64,000 nucleotides of DNA, taken from the NCBI GenBank assembly GCA_949825045.1, contig OX463807.1:38088749-38152748 (forward strand). Reading direction: 5' to 3'. The notes under the pieces were generated by a model. That model did not search any database. It was given only the letters and a program-made list of their open reading frames with translations, and was not told where the DNA came from. This DNA is from Argyresthia goedartella. Its lineage: Eukaryota; Arthropoda; Insecta; Lepidoptera; Argyresthiidae. The position numbers were made by a program, and so were the translations under genes. Shown here in pieces: positions 19,464 through 30,585 of this stretch (position 1 is the first letter of the stretch; every line of letters starts with the position of its first letter).

Positions 19464-21054
19464 AATTTAGCGTAATCAGTGGCCGCGGCCGACATCGGCG
19501 AACAACCGGGCACCACTGTCAAGATGGCGGCCCCACGCTGCCCGCTGTTGCGTTCCTATTGGTCTATTTCATACGTACTTTGAAGCTCGCGCAAATCAAC
19601 TGTATTGAAGTCGGTTTTCTGCGCCTGGGCCTTGCTAACTGGTGGGCCTTATTACACGACTGTACCTTATTATGTTCTATGTAATCATTAGGCACCTACT
19701 TAATGTTATATTATGCTTTCTTGATTATGTTATGACGTTCATAAGTCTCAATTTTTGTGCTATTATGAATTAAAATCTTTGGACTTGAACTTTTGTCTGA
19801 TGTTCCTAACAGCGTAAGCGCGTATATTAAAACAGAAACAAACAACAATAAATTTATAAACCTTTTAAAACAATTATTAATATCAAAATGTAACTATACT
19901 TTAAATGAATATTTAGATGATATATATTTACTATACCTACCTAAATACTACTACTACTGTACCTACCTATATACCAAATTAATAAAAACTCCGCTAGAAA
20001 ATAAACTTCAAAGATATTTAATACATAACTAAATATATACTGAAATAGATTCTATAATATATAAAAATGATGAAGACTGAAGATTATAGAAAAATAAATA
20101 TGTTTATTTAAAAATATAAAAGTAATATGTAGGTACATACCTAAATAATTATTTAAATTCTTTAGTATTATATAAATTTAATTTAGAAGTAAATCATAAT
20201 GTAACTTTCAAGTGTCCTCCTAGAGGACGCTGCATTGCCACGCCAGTGCCAGGGTCCGTATTTGGTACTTAGTTTGTACTTTTTACTTTTCCCCGCCCAG
20301 TTACTCCGCTGCTACACAGTAAAAATGTTAAAATTGCAAATTGTTCAAGTGATACAAATTATGTCAACATCCTCTGTTGACATAATTTCTCTCTCTCTGT
20401 AGATGTTTCTGATTTGTAAGGACGTGATAGATCTATTTGAGCGGCTTCTTCTCATAAATATCTGAAGCTGACTGTACCTAATATGTCTTAATATCTCAGT
20501 AATTTAGTATAGCTGTTTTAATATGTAAATTTATAACATTCAATTGGTACCTACATAAATTAGTTATCATATTAATTCTATAGATTGATGATGAAAAAAT
20601 AAATAGAGATGATATTGATAATGGAATCCACATAAAACACATGCACATCCACATGTGCATGTGTTTTAGATTAGAGTACCTTCTGTATTTGAAATGTATG
20701 TAAAGACGATAGTCTTAGACAAAAGTGCGAGTTTGCAACTAATTAGAGCCGTTTTATACATTTGCATCTAGTTCTGTGTCATACAATTAAATAGTTACAC
20801 TACACAGACTACATCAGCAATAGCCGACATACTTATATTATTGAACTACATCAGCAATAGCCGACATACTTATATTATTGATCTAGGCAGCATAAAAGAA
20901 AATAATAGGCTTCATTATTTCCCTTTCTTATTCTTGGTCAGCGCGGCGAAAGTCCACATTGTGTTGCGCAGTCCTGACGCCAAAGCAGGCGGCGCTGCAC
21001 TGGAGTCGATAAAAGAATCTATAAACTTAAATAGCCTTTATTAAACTAGAAGTA
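19464..21054. other. Arm DNA, mostly non-coding
   Basis: AT-rich sequence shared by both arms, apart from one conserved 79-codon ORF listed separately. It holds a tandem duplication of about 37 bp (20813-20882, units starting ACTACATCAGCAATAG), also present in the right arm, and two hairpins that differ between arms (20356-20388 and 20634-20667). No RNA gene was recognised. Confidence 0.5.
19793..20032 (+). CDS. Small conserved ORF, function unknown (left-arm copy)
   Basis: 79 codons, with a non-ATG first codon in the listed frame (TTG just after CTTTTG). The predicted product is Asn-, Tyr- and Lys-rich, with YIKTETNNNKFINLLKQLLI at the start and a Tyr cluster (LPKYYYYCTYLY) in the middle. 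The right arm has the same frame (43517-43756, minus), with one Asp-to-Glu change. That hints at weak constraint or simply a recent duplication. No family recognised. It could be a 3' exon. Confidence 0.3.
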   Translation: MSDVPNSVSAYIKTETNNNKFINLLKQLLISKCNYTLNEYLDDIYLLYLPKYYYYCTYLYTKLIKTPLENKLQRYLIHN

Positions 21055-21281
21055 ATGAATATTGCAAAAAGAGAGCATGAGTCACAATCTATAGAATTAA
21101 TTGCAGAATTATTAAAATACTATAACAAATACAATTTGGTATGTACTCCTAAACAAGTCAATAATATAATACAGTTGGTATTAATAATAAAGTTAATGAG
21201 GCTTTAATAATACTACTGTTAGATCATGCATTACAATACAAAGATATATCTAAAATTAATTATAAAATATTATCAATATAA
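21055..21281 (+). pseudogene. Frameshifted left-arm copy of the 74-codon ORF
   Basis: It starts ATGAATATTGC like the intact right-arm copy (42506-42282, minus). A 2-bp gain near 21170 shifts the frame, so only the first half is preserved. Its stop lies 6 bp from the stop of the basic two-exon gene on the other strand, a tight convergent arrangement. Confidence 0.5.
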
Positions 21282-21287
21282 AATATA

Positions 21288-21884
21288 CTAGAGGTTGTCA
21301 TCTTTCAAGTTGGCAAAGAGTTGCCTCATTTTCTCGGGCACAGGTACACCAGAATGTGCCGCTTTTGGACGTCGCTTCCATGCCGGTTTGCTAGCACTTC
21401 CTGGGGCTTGCTTCTTGGCACTCTCAGGGACAATCTTCCGTGCGCTACTTAGAGCTAATTTCTTGACACTACCAGGAACAGTTCTTATAGCGGCTGTGGC
21501 CGATCTAGTCTCATTAGCTCGGTCAGGTTTAGGTGTTGGCTCTGTCTTAGTCCTCTCTCGTGTTGTCAGTATCACTTTGGAATCTGGTAAAAAAGAAGAC
21601 ATTTAGTAGGTATAGACTTTAGAGACTTACAACGGCCTAAAGGATAGATTTTTAGATTGCCTAAAGTTTTTCTAAGTACTGACGGATAATGGTGAAGACA
21701 ACGAAAGGAAGTAAGTAAAGTATCTATGACGTAGGCGAAATGCTGGAATATCCATGTAATCCCTACCTTTTGTTTTTGGTTCTGTGGCTTTTGTCGGCTT
21801 AGTTTTCAGGACTGAAAACTTCGTTTTGGAAATTGCTCGTTTTATTTGTGGACTTGACTTCACAGGGGTTCCTCTTGGTGCCAT
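21288..21884 (-). CDS. Two-exon gene for a small, very basic protein (left-arm copy)
   Basis: Exon 1 is 21884-21767 (ATG at 21884) and exon 2 is 21583-21288. The intron (21766-21584) starts GTAGGG and ends in a pyrimidine-rich tract plus CAG. Joining the exons keeps the frame open and gives 137 residues. The product is rich in Lys, Arg, Pro, Ala and Ser. Exon 1 begins MAPRGTPVKSSPQIKRAISK, and exon 2 ends EKMRQLFANLKDDNL after a KRRPKAAHS patch. Such composition suggests a nuclear nucleic-acid-binding or chromatin protein. That is inference, and I recognise no family. The in-frame upstream ATG at 21941 could extend the N-terminus. Confidence 0.5.
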
Positions 21885-22106
21885 TTTGAATTCGTAGGTC
21901 CTGGGTGTTGCGAAACTTGAATTCGTTGTAACTTCTTGCACATATATCGGTCAGAGTTTCGATAAGGGTGCGGAAGCGTAGATCTGCGCTGTAGAAACAA
22001 TTAGGTACCGAAAATTAAAAGAGAAGAATGCAAAGCTTATTAATATTAATATGTAGTACATAAAAGAATGGATTGAAAACAATTTGCGTTCGCAGATTTG
22101 AATAGT

Positions 22107-22120
22107 TTGACAGGTAAACA
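22107..22120. repeat. Target-site duplication (left) of the I-like element
   Basis: The 14-bp TTGACAGGTAAACA also occurs at 27611-27624 on the other side of the element. The right arm keeps one uninterrupted copy (about 41610-41623, opposite strand). Confidence 0.95.
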
Positions 22121-22230
22121 TTTTTTTTTTTTTTCCGTCTTTATCCCTAAGGAAAGGCAATAGCAATCAAAGCCGTACAGCCATGTCTTCAGTGTTTACA
22201 TCTTCTTATTCCGTTTCCGAGGTTTCGAAA

Positions 22231-22565
22231 GGCCGAAGCCAGGTCTTCCGTATTTCTTGTTTTTAAGGCCAAAGCCGAGTCTTCCGTAGTTTTGTTTTTT
22301 AAGGCCGAAGCCAGGTCTTCCGTATATCTTGTTTTTAAGGCCGAAGCCAAGTCTTCCGTAGTTATGATTTTTCAGGCCGAAGCCAGGTCTTCCGTAGTTT
22401 TGTTTTTTAAGGCCGAAGCCAGGTCTTCCGTTTTTCATGTTTTTAAGGCCGAAGCCAAGTCTTCCGTAGTTTTGTTTTTTTTAAGGCCGAAGCCAAGTCT
22501 TGCGTGTTTTTGTTTCAGCCGAAGCCAAGTCTTTTTGTTTGTTTTATAAGGCCGAAGCCACGTCA
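22231..22565 (-). repeat. 36-bp tandem array in the element's 3' UTR
   Basis: About nine units of 36 bp, core GGCCGAAGCCAGGTCTTCCG on the plus strand, alternating with T-rich spacers. On the minus strand, six units stay in one frame and encode a 12-residue repeat (GRPGFGLKKQNY-type). The array lies after the ORF2 stop. It may be a UTR expansion rather than protein. Confidence 0.9.
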
Positions 22566-22642
22566 CATTTGAGGAGTCATGTCCGTGTAATATATCTCTT
22601 AGTCCGTGTATTGTTCCAAGTCCGATACATATTTTTACCACT

Positions 22643-25600
22643 CTAAATATCTTCAATAGTAGAGCAGATATAATCGTAAATATATTGATAATTTTCAAAA
22701 TTCTTCAATAAGTCAACAGTGGTACGCGGGATATCTTCTGGTTTGTAGATGAGCAACAGTTTATCAATAAAGGCAAGGCGTTGTATAATATGGGCGGGGC
22801 AGTCGAAAAATATATGATCCAGTGTTTGATTAGCGGCATTACAGATATTACAAATTGGCGAAGAAATAATTTGCATACGGTGAAGATGTGATCCGAAGCG
22901 ACAGTGACCAAATCTGAGACGTGTCATTATAACATAGAATTTCCTGCTTTTCCACATGTTTGACTTAGAGAACCAGGCACGTCCAATCCTTCCACTAACG
23001 GATCCGTACCAGGAACCTTTAACTGCAAGAGTTTGTTGCCAATAACTAAACCATTCTTGTTTCAAATTCTGTTTGAGTTTGGTAATGAAATCAGAGTTTG
23101 GCACAGGTACAGTAGACTCAGGAGCATTACTTTCAACGATCGCCTTGGCCAGGAAGTCGGCATTTTCGTTTCCTGTCACTCCGACATGAGATGGAGTCCA
23201 CATAAAGATAATATGTACATTTAATTTATGAAGTTGGGAGTAGCGATTCTTGATATCGTAAATAATATAATTGGTGTTGCAGTCTAGTTTGTTTGATTGA
23301 AGAGCTTTTAGAGTACTCATACTGTCAGATATTATGACCCACTTGTTTTCCGGGGAATCAGCTGGGTGTTCCGAAATATAAGTTAATGCTTTCGATATAG
23401 CAAGTGCTTCTGCTGAAAAGATACTCATTTCTTGTGGCAATTTCACTCCGAATCCATTTTTAATGTGCGGTAGGTATATAGCTGCGGCAACGCCGTTATC
23501 AGTTTTTGAACCATCAGTGTATATTTGAGTAAAATCAATATATCTTGCCAGTTGTTCACAGATTTCATGTTTATTCTTTTTCTCGGGATCAATATGAAAT
23601 ACCATTGAAGTGAATTTACTATCAAAATCGTCTGAGTAGCATGCCCAATGATCTTGGCTTTTATGTATATTAGACTGCTGATTAAAGTCAACCATATAGG
23701 AAAAATCATGAAGAATGTAGGGAGTTTTGGAGGAAGAGGCCAAAGCCTGATTATTTCTGTAAAATTGTACCAAATTTTTAAACAAAGGATGGGGCTCAAT
23801 GGCTAACATTTTTAAGATAAACCTGTATTTTAGGTACTTGAAGCGAAGATTCAACGGTGGAATATTACATTCCACTTGAAGGGAATTAATGGGCGTGGTT
23901 TTCATAGCACCAGTAATAAGTCTTAAATTGTTATTTTGAATTACTTCCAATTTTCTTACAAGTTGATCATTAGCTGCAAAGCAAATAAAGCCATATTCAA
24001 AATGACTCCGAACTATGGCCTTATACAAAGTTATTAATACTTTCGGATCTGAACCCCAGTAAGTTTTAGTAAGAGACTTCAATATGTTATCACCCCTATT
24101 TGCAGAGAATATAATCTTATCAACATATTTCTTCCACGAGCAGTTACCCGTAAAAATAACTCCCAAAAACTTGATCTCCGATGCAAACATTAAAGGAGTG
24201 TTATTAAAATAAATTTTAAACTGAGCTTGTTTGATTTTGTGGAAAATTAACACTTTAGATTTTTCAGGACTGATGTCTACATTTAAATATTTGAAATAAT
24301 TTGAGAACCTAGAAAGCGAATCATTTAGATTTCGCATAACCTCATTTGCATTCATTCAAGAGCTATATATCACCAAATCGTCCGCAAACTGAAGGTTTCG
24401 GACTTTGGAGCCCAAAATAAGATTAAGTTTATGAATATACAAAGTGAATAAGAGTGGGCTTAAAATCCCACCTTGACAAACTCCCTTAAAAGATGAGCGG
24501 GGACCGAGCAATTGATTGTTAATCTTAACATAAACTTTTCTGTCGTGAAGAAAGGAAAAAATAAAATCAATAAATTTAATAGGAATCCCAATGGAAGCTA
24601 ATTCCCTACACAAAATATGATGATTGACATTATTGAATGCACCAACAACATCAAAAAAGACTCCGGCAAACGACATATTCTTCTTCACAGATTGAAAGAT
24701 GTCTAATTGTAATTGAGCTATACTTTCTCTTGACGATCGACCTTTGCGAAACCCAAACTGGTTCATGGGTAGTATATGATTGGATTCAACAAAAAACTCT
24801 AGCCTTTGTTTTAGAACTTGTTCAAAAATTTTACCAACGCAAGATGTAAGTGCTATAGGTCTATATGAGTCAGGGCAATGTTTCTCTTTATTTGGTTTTA
24901 ATATTGGAATAAGACAATCTGATTTCCAATCATCAGGAATTATATTTTGAGACCATAAAGAATTGAACACATTTAAAAGAACTGATTTAGATTTATTAGA
25001 AAGCATTTTTAACATTTTGTAAGGAATCCCGTCAAGGCCAAAAGCTGTATCTCTCCTAGATGAAATAGCTGACTGTAATTCTTGAAAAGAAAATGGTTTT
25101 ACCAGAAATTCGCTATTCTTAGCATGCACATAACTATGTAAATTCAAGTTAGACTCAACGGTATCAGGCGTATATTTTTAAGGAATTCGAAGACCCAACT
25201 TATGTTATTGTTTGAGAAACTATGTACGAAAGTTTCATTAAATTTTTTCATGATAGTCCAAATATGCGAAATCGGCGTGGTTCTGTTGAAGGATTCACAT
25301 AATGCAACCCAACTAATTTGTTTTTGCTGCTTTAATGTAAGCTTTTTAAGAGCTTGCTTCTTTTTGAAATTGATGTAATTACATTCAGTTGGATCATTTT
25401 TAAATTGATTATACGCTTCTTTAGAGCACTCTACAACCTGGCTGCATTTTTCATTCCACCATGGGAGAGGAATTCTTTTTTTCCTAAATATGCCTGGTGA
25501 TGAATTATTATTACGAAAACTGGACACTGGTGATGAATTCCGAGCAGCTAAAATTAAAATATCAATAAGATTTTTATAGCAATCTTAAGAGTTTGAGGTA

Positions 25601-26397
25601 TCTATATTGAATTCTTGTAGAAGGGTATCTACATTTTTTTTGTAATTATTCCAATTAACACGACGAAAGTTTAAATGAGTTTTCATAGCTGAACAGTCTA
25701 ATGGAGATGAAGTGTAAGGTGAATTGTTGTGAATAAGTATTTTAATTATTACTGGAAGATGGTAACTACCTAGCGGGTCATCATACACTGTCCAATCACA
25801 GTTCAGAGCCAGTGATGGAGAAATAAAAGAAAGATCTAAAGCATTTCGCCTCCATTGGTGTGATCCAATAGTGGTCATTTGGCCATCATTTAGCAAAACT
25901 AAGTTATTGTCATTAGTACTTGAAAGGACATCACGACCACGAGCGTCTGTTGATTGACATCCCCATGCCGAATGGAGAGCGTTGAAATCTCTCGCAAAAA
26001 GCACAGGTTCTGGAACACTTTGTATAAGTTGATCAAATTTATGTTTGGTAAAAACCGGTAGACAGTTTTTAGGGCTATAAAAACTAACAATTGATACTTC
26101 CTTATTATCTCCGTACATTAAACATATTGCTATGTTCTGAATGGAATTATCATAAAATGTATCAAGTTTTCTAAAAGTTAAGCTGTTATGAACAATTATG
26201 GCAACACCATTATGGTCGTTGCCGGAGTCCAATCTACAAATATTATAACCTCGAATATTGAAACGTTGATTCGGCTTTAGCCAAGTTTCACAAATAATTG
26301 CTACGTGAATATTATTCTCCTTCAGGAAATGTGTTAAAACAAGTCTATTACTAATTAAACTTTGTGAGTTCCATTGCATTATGTTTAATTGATCCAT
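22643..26397 (-). pseudogene. ORF2 of the I-like element: endonuclease, RT, RNase H
   Basis: It starts at ATG 26397. The APE-type endonuclease spans about residues 1-230 (ICETWLKP; the usual GDFNA motif reads ARDFNALHSAW here). The RT shows YRPIALTSCVGKIFEQVL, FGFRKGRSSRESIAQL, GVFFDVVGAFNNVNH, GVCQGGILSPLLFTLY and the catalytic LQFADDLVIYSS. RNase H follows, with IYTDGSKTDNG, SAEALAISKAL, ISDSMSTLKAL and TPSHVGVTGNENAD, so the acidic residues are kept. The C-terminus has a Cys/His cluster (CNICNAANQTLDHIFFDC). Breaks are TAA at 25585-25587, a frameshift near 25150-25170 and TGA at 24356-24358. Confidence 0.9.
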
Positions 26398-26414
26398 TAA
26401 AAAAGAATAACAAA

Positions 26415-27506
26415 TTAATTACTCTTACTTAGTGTTTCAAGAAGAATGGTTTTAATGTTTTGTGAATTAATTGAAAGTTCGTTTGTTTTGTTCTGAGTTA
26501 GTAACTTAGTTACTGAGCCTACTATAATGTTCATTATATGTTCTGAATTGAGAAGCAGTGCTAGCTGATCAGAAGGGCTTTTAGATATTAGTGGAGGAAA
26601 TGATTTTTCCAGGGTTTCAGCAAATGTTTTCTTGTCTAATTTCATTTTGTTTTGATTAATTTTCTCCTTTTTTACAGGGCAGTCAGGTGAGATGGCGATA
26701 TGATTGCCTTTGCAATGACAGCAAGAGGCATCCGCTGCATCAACTGTGCAAGACTTGAAGTTGTGGCTGCCTTAGCAGATAGAGCACTTCTCTGCGTTTT
26801 TACAAAATTTAGCTATGTGTCCGTACCTCAGGCACCGTAGACACTGCTTCACTGGAGCGATGTACGGGCGAACCTCGAAGCGCCAGCTGTTCAGATCCAC
26901 ACTGTCGGGCAGGGATGGGCAGGAGAATGTTATTGAGACTGTCTTCAAAGGCTGGAACTCAACAGTGTTATTGTTAGTTGTTCTTTTCATAAATCTTCTT
27001 ACTGATACTATGTTTTTGGAGCAAGAAATATTTGAATAGATCTGCTCATTGGATAAATCAAGTGGCACATGTTGTATTACTCCAGTCACTTCAGTGGCCG
27101 TAGCAGGAATAGTCGCCTTTAGTTTGTATGAATCCAGAAATGTTTTATTGCTTAAAGCTGCATTGGCGAGCCCTGGCCGCTCAAACACAACGCCAATCTT
27201 GTATTTGTTGATGCGTCTTAACTGTTTTATGCCTTTATTGAATCTTTTGAGGCAGTTCGCTAGAGCCATCATGTCTCTGTCGCCCAATGCCTTGCCAGTG
27301 TCGCTGCTTTCAAAATAAACGATATAATCTAATTTACCTCCATCCACTGGGTAATAGCGGACATAATCCGGGACCTGAAAAGGCTTATACTTATCCTTGT
27401 CATCTTTTGGTTCATCACACGGACTTGAGGATTCCCCACTATCAGACAGATCCTCCTCCTCCTCTTCCTTCTTTCTTTTCTTAGGCTTCTTCCTGCCCAT
27501 TTTCAA
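26415..27506 (-). pseudogene. ORF1 (Gag-like) of the I-like element
   Basis: The N-terminus is basic and acidic (KMGRKKPKKRKKEEEEED). An RRM-like middle region follows, then three CCHC knuckles: CLRCLRYGHIAKFC, a second one starting CSIC, and CCHCKGNHIAISPDC. An in-frame TAA (26772-26774) interrupts the second knuckle; otherwise the frame runs on to 26415. Such proteins bind the element RNA and form RNPs. ORF2 starts 17 bp downstream. Confidence 0.85.
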
Positions 27507-27624
27507 CCAATTTACAGTATTTTTAGATAGCCTACTGTAATTAAATTAAATTTTCAAAATTTAAATTAAAATTTTCCGCCTATCAAGACAAAAGTTCCCG
27601 CGCTTTTTTCTTGACAGGTAAACA

Positions 27625-27930
27625 AACGAACGGTTATTTCGACCACAGAACAAATTTGAAGATTTAGACTTTGTAGTTGTTTACGAAGCGTTATGGTATC
27701 CGTCATGGTACACACCGTGAATCATTTAAAGTCTGTACGGTGATTCACGGCTCGTTTTATGTCCATAAATAGTGCATAATTGGGGTTGCTAACTTTCTGG
27801 ACAGGACCGGAAATCTCAAAACCATTTCGAGACACATGTTTTTTGTACAGTTTCTATTTATCAGATAAAAATTTAGGTAAATATATTTTTCCGACTTAGC
27901 TAAAAATAGCACCTTCGCCGCTTGATTTTG
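27625..27930. other. Arm DNA without genes
   Basis: Shared with the right arm (about 41320-41610). It has a 10-bp stem hairpin (CCGTGAATCA ... TGATTCACGG, around 27714-27750), conserved in both arms. No ORF or RNA gene recognised. Confidence 0.5.
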
Positions 27931-28683
27931 AAAGAAAGAAAGAAAGAAACATTTATTATAAAGACAGTGAACACACTACAATTACAACAGAGAAACAAAA
28001 CACAGAGATAAATAGTTGCATTGACACATGATATAAAATGAAATGAGAGTCGTGGTGTGTCACTGTCATTATAAATGGCGTCTGACTCAGCATTATGTTG
28101 AAGGCCAGGCCTTCAACGCTGATTTTCAGTCAGCGCCAAGTGTTGCCTCGCGAGCGCCCCAGACCGCGGCGTGGTACAATCCATAAATACATAAATATAA
28201 AGAATATATAAAAAATAGGTAACAATAATGGTAAATATAGATATGGCTGTTATATATGACACATACAAAAAGTTAAATAAATAAACATGGCCCGCGCTTT
28301 TCAATCCCTCTTTTCATTAAATTTAAGTGTTGGGTTTTCGGTCCCACTGACAATGAGCGACCACAGACTCAAGTCTTATTGCGGCGTGAGGTTGGTACGG
28401 AGGGGAGGAGTAGTCTCTGCTGATCTAGCAAATGTGCCCTGAGTTCCCGCCCAAAGGCTTACCTACTAGCCGCTTCACGGACTGGAGGGGGAATATCATT
28501 CCAACACTTAGATGCCGCAAATCTGAAACTCCCGCGGAAAGTCGCCGTTCGATGCGCCGGTGTAAGTATTCTGTGCTTGTGCACGCCACGTAGCCTGGTC
28601 GCCCATTTTATCTTGGTGTACAAGTAGGGTGGGGTTTGCGTGTGTATTACACCAAAGAGTAGTTTGGCTAGGTTCGGTAGGCT
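27931..28683 (-). mobile_element. 5'-truncated non-LTR retrotransposon 3' end with (GAAA)n tail
   Basis: A 6-bp duplication, ATTTTG, flanks it (27925-27930 and 28684-28689). The right arm has the empty site (near 41305-41320). On the minus strand the 5' part reads as the C-terminus of an RT ORF (YLYTKIKWATRLRGVHKHRI, then FRGSFRFAASKCWNDIPPPV). The 3' UTR ends in AATAAATG-like sequence plus GAAA repeats. A shorter sister copy lies at 44393-44826. Confidence 0.85.
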
Positions 28684-28689
28684 ATTTTG

Positions 28690-29892
28690 GGTTCTCAGAC
28701 AGAGAAATTCTATTCCTAACTCGTACGAAAAGGCTTTTTACGAACCTCACTACGACCCACGCCTTCGGCTCGTGCTGTCAATTTCTCTGTTCGTAAATAA
28801 AAGCCGTTGTGAACTCGTGGGAAATGTAATATTAAGATATTTTAATAAAACACAATGATATTAATTTGATCTATCTATGACGTCATCATACAATGTATGA
28901 AAAATGTATTTACCTGCCCGCGTTAACTACAAAAAAAAAAATGTGAAACGTCAATCTATTCCCTGTAAATGAGTGACCTCTCATGATTATATAGTATCGT
29001 ATTATATGTCTGTGATTGAAGGTTATAATCAGCGTTTTGTTTTGAAATTTTATCGTATTGTTTTTATTCGCTACGACAAAAATAGCAAATTTCGGAAAAA
29101 GCAGATTCGTGAAATTTACCTCAAGTTACCAAAATTATGATCATGTCGAAGTTTATCTCAAATTCCAGCAACCACAACATTGCTCAAGTCAGGGGAGCCA
29201 AAGCCCTCATGTAAGTAAGATACTGATACTGAGATCCTGGAGTCAAACTGTGCTGATTATCCAGCTTCTGCATGTGGAAATTTTTAGAAGATGTTTATTG
29301 ATCGGCTGCAAATGCATATATACTGCCGTGACAAACGATTGAAGTCTTCTTGATAATGTATAACACGTTTTATATTCAATCTACAATATGATCCTCCTCT
29401 CAACTACCCAAAGCATCATGCCATTTTCCTGTTATAGATTTGAATTATATACCATGGCATAAGGTTCAAAATCGCGATGCCTCAAAACAAACTGGTGGTT
29501 TGAGAATTAGGCATATTGAAGAACTTAATTTGTTTGTTGTGGTAATAGGAATGCAATTTTGTATATTTTCTCTTGAAACATTAATAATACCAATTATTTT
29601 TATTTTGAGGTGGCTGCAACCATTCCCTACTGCTTTTATTTTGGCTTGAGAAGCGGAACTGTAATCACATAATTATAATGATCACGATATACCTATGGTA
29701 AGAATGACCTGAGGAAGATACTATTTGATGAAAAATATCGAAAGTAATAAGAAAGAAAATTGGGTACCTACAATTATCCGATTTTCTCTTGTTCCTATAT
29801 GGATTCGATATTTTTCATAATCGATTCCAAATAGGTCAACCGTCGAACATTTTCTTCACGGCTGGTTAATGTATCTTGAATACTAACAGACA
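28690..29892. other. Arm DNA with small unconvincing ORFs
   Basis: Matches right-arm 40095-41300. Two short frames (29058-29342 and 29440-29649) are also open in the right arm (40661-41020 and 40341-40562), but they have no recognisable motif and could be chance survival in a recent duplication. No promoter or RNA gene was seen. Confidence 0.4.
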
Positions 29893-30000
29893 AGTTGGAG
29901 CTATACGCCAGCGTGTTGCAAGCGGAAATCTTTGCTATAAAGGAATGTGCTGCTGCCCTGAAAAAAACATCAGATACTGAAAATAAGACTGTGTATTATA
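29893..30000 (+). pseudogene. Fragment of a retrotransposon RNase H domain
   Basis: The plus-strand frame reads YASVLQAEIFAIKECAAALK, the Glu-containing block of RNase H in non-LTR elements. The next block (DSQATLKALRQV, then ALVQECKAFW) lies at about 34183-34280, beyond the 30268-34177 insertion and about 260 bp of other sequence. The right arm has both pieces on the minus strand (about 39990-40090 and 39624-39720). It is an old, dead remnant. Confidence 0.65.
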
Positions 30001-30585
30001 TTTATTTATTTATTTAACTAAGCCTACAGCACAAATTCAAAAATAATATAAACAAAGAACTTAATATGCTATATAAAGTCTGATTATACAGTATGTGTAT
30101 GTATATTCTTCTTGATAACGGTTCTGCACAAACTTCACTTGTAACATAACTCGATTATGAGTTTGGTTAGGATTGAAACTTGGTAATTACTATTAAAACA
30201 CAGAAAAAACTGGGACGATTTAAAAAAGACGTTAGTTCGAGCTACCCTCCGTTTGTTACTCAAGATATGTTATTAAATTTTATGTTATTAAATTTAATAT
30301 AATATTTTATTTAGTTTTGAATAATATTATTATTATTTTTTTTTTTTTTTAAAGATAAAGATATTTTATTTGTGAATGTGGGTTACAGGGTTGTTAAATA
30401 AATATTGTTCTTGCCACACTCTACCTTAAAGGCGTACAAATATTAATTTAAATTAAATTATATTTAGATTAAATTTAAATTACATAACAATACATTATAT
30501 TACATGTCCGTTTGATTATTCAAATACTGCAAATTACATAGATCCTTAATAAACTTACGCTACCACCCACCCATTAAGCAATCTT

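Larger units (their letters stand above)
16785..19670. mobile_element. 2.9-kb segment with about 29-bp terminal inverted repeats
   Basis: The left end (16785-16813) and right end (19642-19670) are inverted copies that match at about 26 of 29 bases, sharing GGTACAGTCGT and TAAGGCCCAC. The interior holds a CR1-like element and, from 19155, the outer end of the palindrome's left arm. The right end is also present in the right arm (about 43877-43905). No transposase is seen, so this may be a non-autonomous DNA transposon later filled by a retrotransposon. Bases 16814-17282 are AT-rich with no recognisable gene. Confidence 0.45.
22121..27610 (-). mobile_element. Near full-length I-like non-LTR retrotransposon
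   Basis: 5.49 kb between perfect 14-bp target duplications, with a poly(A) tail (poly T on the plus strand, 22121-22134). It has ORF1 (27506-26415) and ORF2 with endonuclease, RT and RNase H (26397-22643), then a 3' UTR with a 36-bp tandem array. RNase H after RT points to the I/LOA group of clades. ORF1 has one in-frame stop. ORF2 has two stops and one frameshift, so it is inactive but fairly young. The 5' UTR (27507-27610) is about 100 bp. Confidence 0.93.

Noticed and set aside
27931..27953. CRISPR-like or simple microsatellite locus at the GAAA repeats
   Set aside because: It is the 3' tail of a truncated non-LTR element with a target duplication.
29440..29649. Short ORF present in both arms as a gene
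   Set aside because: No motif, start context or composition to support it. A recent duplication alone would keep it open.
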